Assembly (NCBI RefSeq): GCF_022201045.2
Contig: NC_068558.1
Coordinates: forward strand, 48,649,501 to 48,713,500
DNA from: Citrus sinensis
Taxonomy: Eukaryota; Streptophyta; Magnoliopsida; Sapindales; Rutaceae
Length of the DNA stretch: 64,000 nt
Reading direction: 5' to 3'
The position numbers and the translations under genes are program-made. The notes beneath the pieces are model-generated. The model worked only from the letters and a program-made list of their open reading frames with translations, made no database searches and had not been told where the DNA came from. The first letter of the stretch is position 1. Each line of letters opens with the position of its first letter. Below are positions 61,721 through 64,000 of this stretch, piece after piece.

Positions 61721-63950
61721 TCATCTCTTTGCAGAATCCACAACAGATGAAAGCTTTTCGTCCAAGGCTTCAAGCAGATCATGGTATTCAGCAAATGCAG
61801 GGTAAGACTGAATAAGCAAAACAAGAGCATGGTAAATTTTGCACAATATAATAGCCAATTTGAATGTCATCTTGAGCACTGATCTAAAAGATTAAAAGAA
61901 TACCTGTAAGGTGATGGCATATGCTTCCCATAATCGCATATCATGCCGGAAAAGATCAAAGAGTACCTGCGTAGAGCCACAAGGAAAATCTTAATTTGCA
62001 AGTATACTTATTCTGATGCACACTGACAAAATAAATCAGGTAACAGCTTCAGGGGAATTGAAGTGATTACGCTAGTGCCGACCTATCATGATGCATCTAT
62101 ATAAGATAATAGTTATTTATACTGGCTCAAAATTAACTATTTGTAATGCAATCATCTTTGGATGCCTGAAGAATGATCGTACACTAATTAAGTTTTAGTA
62201 CTTTTTGAGTTTCCAAGCTTTATCGCCATAATCTCATTTAAAATAAACAACCAGCAAAAGATGCTAGCAAATTCAATGAGTTATAGTTATCACTACTGAG
62301 ATGATATAAAGAAAAAAAGCAGCTTGAAATGAGATGGCCAAGCAAAACTCGTCAGAAAAATCTCAGTGAAATTTTCTCTTAAAAGCATCTCGTTACGCTT
62401 ACATTTTATAATTTTCCTTTCCACAGTGAACTAAGTTCCACCTGAAGCATCAGATGCAATGATAATACATATATTTTTACAGGAGTTCAGATCCTCAATT
62501 GTGACTCAATAATTTTGAGATTCTCATAAGTTCCAAACTACTGCAAGGTAAAATGAATAAAGCAAAAGCAATAACAGGGTGGCATTATACCTCAGATCGT
62601 CTCAAAAGAGTTGCCAGAACCACTATCCACTCTTTGAATTTTACAGAGCACATATGAGCCAGAAGGAATTCTGCATCCAACCGGCTCTGCAGTGTGCCCA
62701 TTTGAAGCTAGAATATTATAAAAGATGATTCAGTCAATAAAGAAATGCCAAGATAAATATAATTCAACAATTCCTCATGGCATATAATAGTAATGAAATT
62801 ACAGAGAGCTGAACAATTCAAAAGTGAGATATCTCATCAGTGTCTAGTTGATCACTTTTGAAAGAAAAATTAATGTTAATGCTATAACTCCATAGAAATC
62901 CAGTTAAGAGTAAAAAGGAAGTTATAAAATATCTAACCATCTTGACTCAATTACATTTTAAAATCTTTTGCAAACAAAATATTTACAGCATCAGCTTTGA
63001 AAGGAAAAAATAGAAAAACAATCCAAGAGGAAAACGTCACATTTTGACATATATATGCTACAGGGAGACTGATAAGGTGAGCTGTGAAAAATTGACAGAT
63101 ATTGATACCTTTTGCCCAATTAGTTCAAGTCCTGAAGCAAAATTCTCCAAGCGAGCACAAACACGTCCTTCACGTTGAAGATATTCCTGTAGTAAATGTT
63201 AGCAAACTAATAAGATCACTTTAAAATATCACATAACCGAAACAAAGGCTCTAAAAACTTTTCTCACCACTAAATCAAACTGAGTGCCTTTTACAAATGC
63301 AACAAGCTTGGAAAGTTCTTTTCCTGACATCAAATAGCTAGCATGACTTTCTAAGATGTTCTTAACAGAAGCAACATTTGGACTCTGCTCCTTGAACGAG
63401 GTGCTGCCCAAAGAAGAAAAGCCTAGTAAATATGATTAGTAATGTCAAGATGGTCGGTTCAGATACATGCAAAACTGCTCATAGGAATGCACATCAACCT
63501 TTTATCCAAAGATGGCCTCCTATAACTAGAAGGAAAAAGAAAATAGCCCAAAAATCTGGGAGATAGTTTGTCAGAATCAGTAGATGCTTGTTCATATTCC
63601 CTTCCAGATCTTAGTAAGAATCTCACCTAAGGGGAGAGAGAGGGGAGAGAGAGAGAGAGAGAGGGAAAAAAAAAAAAAAAAAGGTCATTCCTGTGCAACA
63701 TTTAGGTATCATTTTTCCAATTAAGAGAGTCTATGATCATGTTAAAACTGATACCAGCTCCCCAGCGAGTTCATATAAACATTCGTCAAGAGTTGCCTGC
63801 ATATGGTTGACAATCATTGTTAAGGATAACCACAAAGAAAATGAAAAACAAAGAGAAAATAAAGTTTGAAATGCAGAAGACCACGCCTACCTGTAATAAA
63901 CGTAAGGCACTATATTGACTGACAGCAGGACCTTCAAGTTTAGCGATCAC
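61721..63950 (-). CDS. RIC1-like Rab guanine-nucleotide exchange factor, C-terminal part
   Basis: Eight exons in transcript order: 63950-63891, 63796-63755, 63626-63499, 63403-63268, 63186-63109, 62707-62591, 61966-61904, 61807-61721. They stay in frame and stop with TGA at 61721-61723. The protein reads VIAKLEGPAVSQYSALRLLQ, ATLDECLYELAGEL, VRFLLRSGREYEQ, STSFKEQSPNVASVKNILES, KLVAFVKGTQFDLV, MCSVKFKEWIVVLATLLRRS and VLFDLFRHDMRLWEAYAITL. I recognise this as the RIC1 domain end of plant RIC1-like proteins (At3g61480 type). In yeast and animals RIC1 with RGP1 activates Ypt6/Rab6 for retrograde traffic to the Golgi. The N-terminal WD40-like part lies right of the window. The first listed acceptor (63950) is the least certain. 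In Arabidopsis the neighbouring locus encodes a polygalacturonase like the one at 31508. Confidence 0.88.
63631..63663 (+). repeat. GA-rich microsatellite in a RIC1-like intron
   Basis: GA repeats followed by an 18-base poly-A run, next to the acceptor of the exon at 63499-63626. Read on the minus strand it forms a long pyrimidine tract before the acceptor. Confidence 0.85.
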
Positions 63951-64000
63951 CTGTGACATTGATACAAGCAATGAAAACCTAACTACCTATTGGCCCGGCT

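Overview
This window is plant nuclear DNA from a eudicot. The genes are split by GT-AG introns, intergenic DNA is AT-rich, and the encoded proteins match well-known Arabidopsis families over their whole length. Gene content and repeat style suggest a woody rosid such as Citrus, but that species guess is an inference from general resemblance.

Layout: (1) 1-1.2 kb, the 3' exons of a DUF2358 (NTF2-like) gene cut by the left edge. (2) 1.2-8.25 kb, a transposon graveyard: a solo LTR nested inside another solo LTR (2128-4652), then a Mutator-like TIR element (6059-8247) that carries two separate hAT-type MITEs. (3) 8.6-14.5 kb, STE24 CAAX protease (14 exons). (4) 16.6-19.0 kb, a receptor-like kinase of the At1g01540 type (7 exons). 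(5) 23.0-24.1 kb, BYPASS1-like gene. (6) 26.9-30.0 kb, MPK4/MPK11-type MAP kinase (6 exons). (7) 31.5-33.7 kb on the minus strand, a GH28 polygalacturonase-like gene (6 exons). (8) 36.3-43.4 kb, an intact UGT91-type glycosyltransferase between two decayed relatives, with a TIR element and a 108-bp hairpin. (9) 44.7-46.9 kb, a DUF604 fringe-like glycosyltransferase. (10) 48.4-49.8 kb, a malectin-like receptor protein with no kinase domain. (11) 50.8-53.7 kb, three TIR elements, one carrying an exon-like coding fragment. (12) 55.9-60.0 kb, a FRO2-type ferric-chelate reductase (8 exons). (13) 61.7-63.95 kb on the minus strand, the 3' end of a RIC1-like Rab-GEF gene cut by the right edge.

The genes do not form an operon-like pathway. 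Their order has evolutionary meaning: STE24, kinase, BYPASS1, MAP kinase, DUF604 and FRO2 occur in the order that Arabidopsis splits over two duplicated segments (At4g01320-At4g01370 and At1g01540-At1g01580, from memory). The polygalacturonase and RIC1 genes recall another Arabidopsis pair, At3g61490/At3g61480. The window therefore looks like an unduplicated, ancestral-type segment. Splice joins were read by eye; all complete models keep frame and give lengths close to their families. I found no clear new biological system. The most unusual items are the kinase-less malectin protein, the nested TIR elements, the gene-fragment-carrying TIR element, the hairpin, and the altered UGT signature motif.
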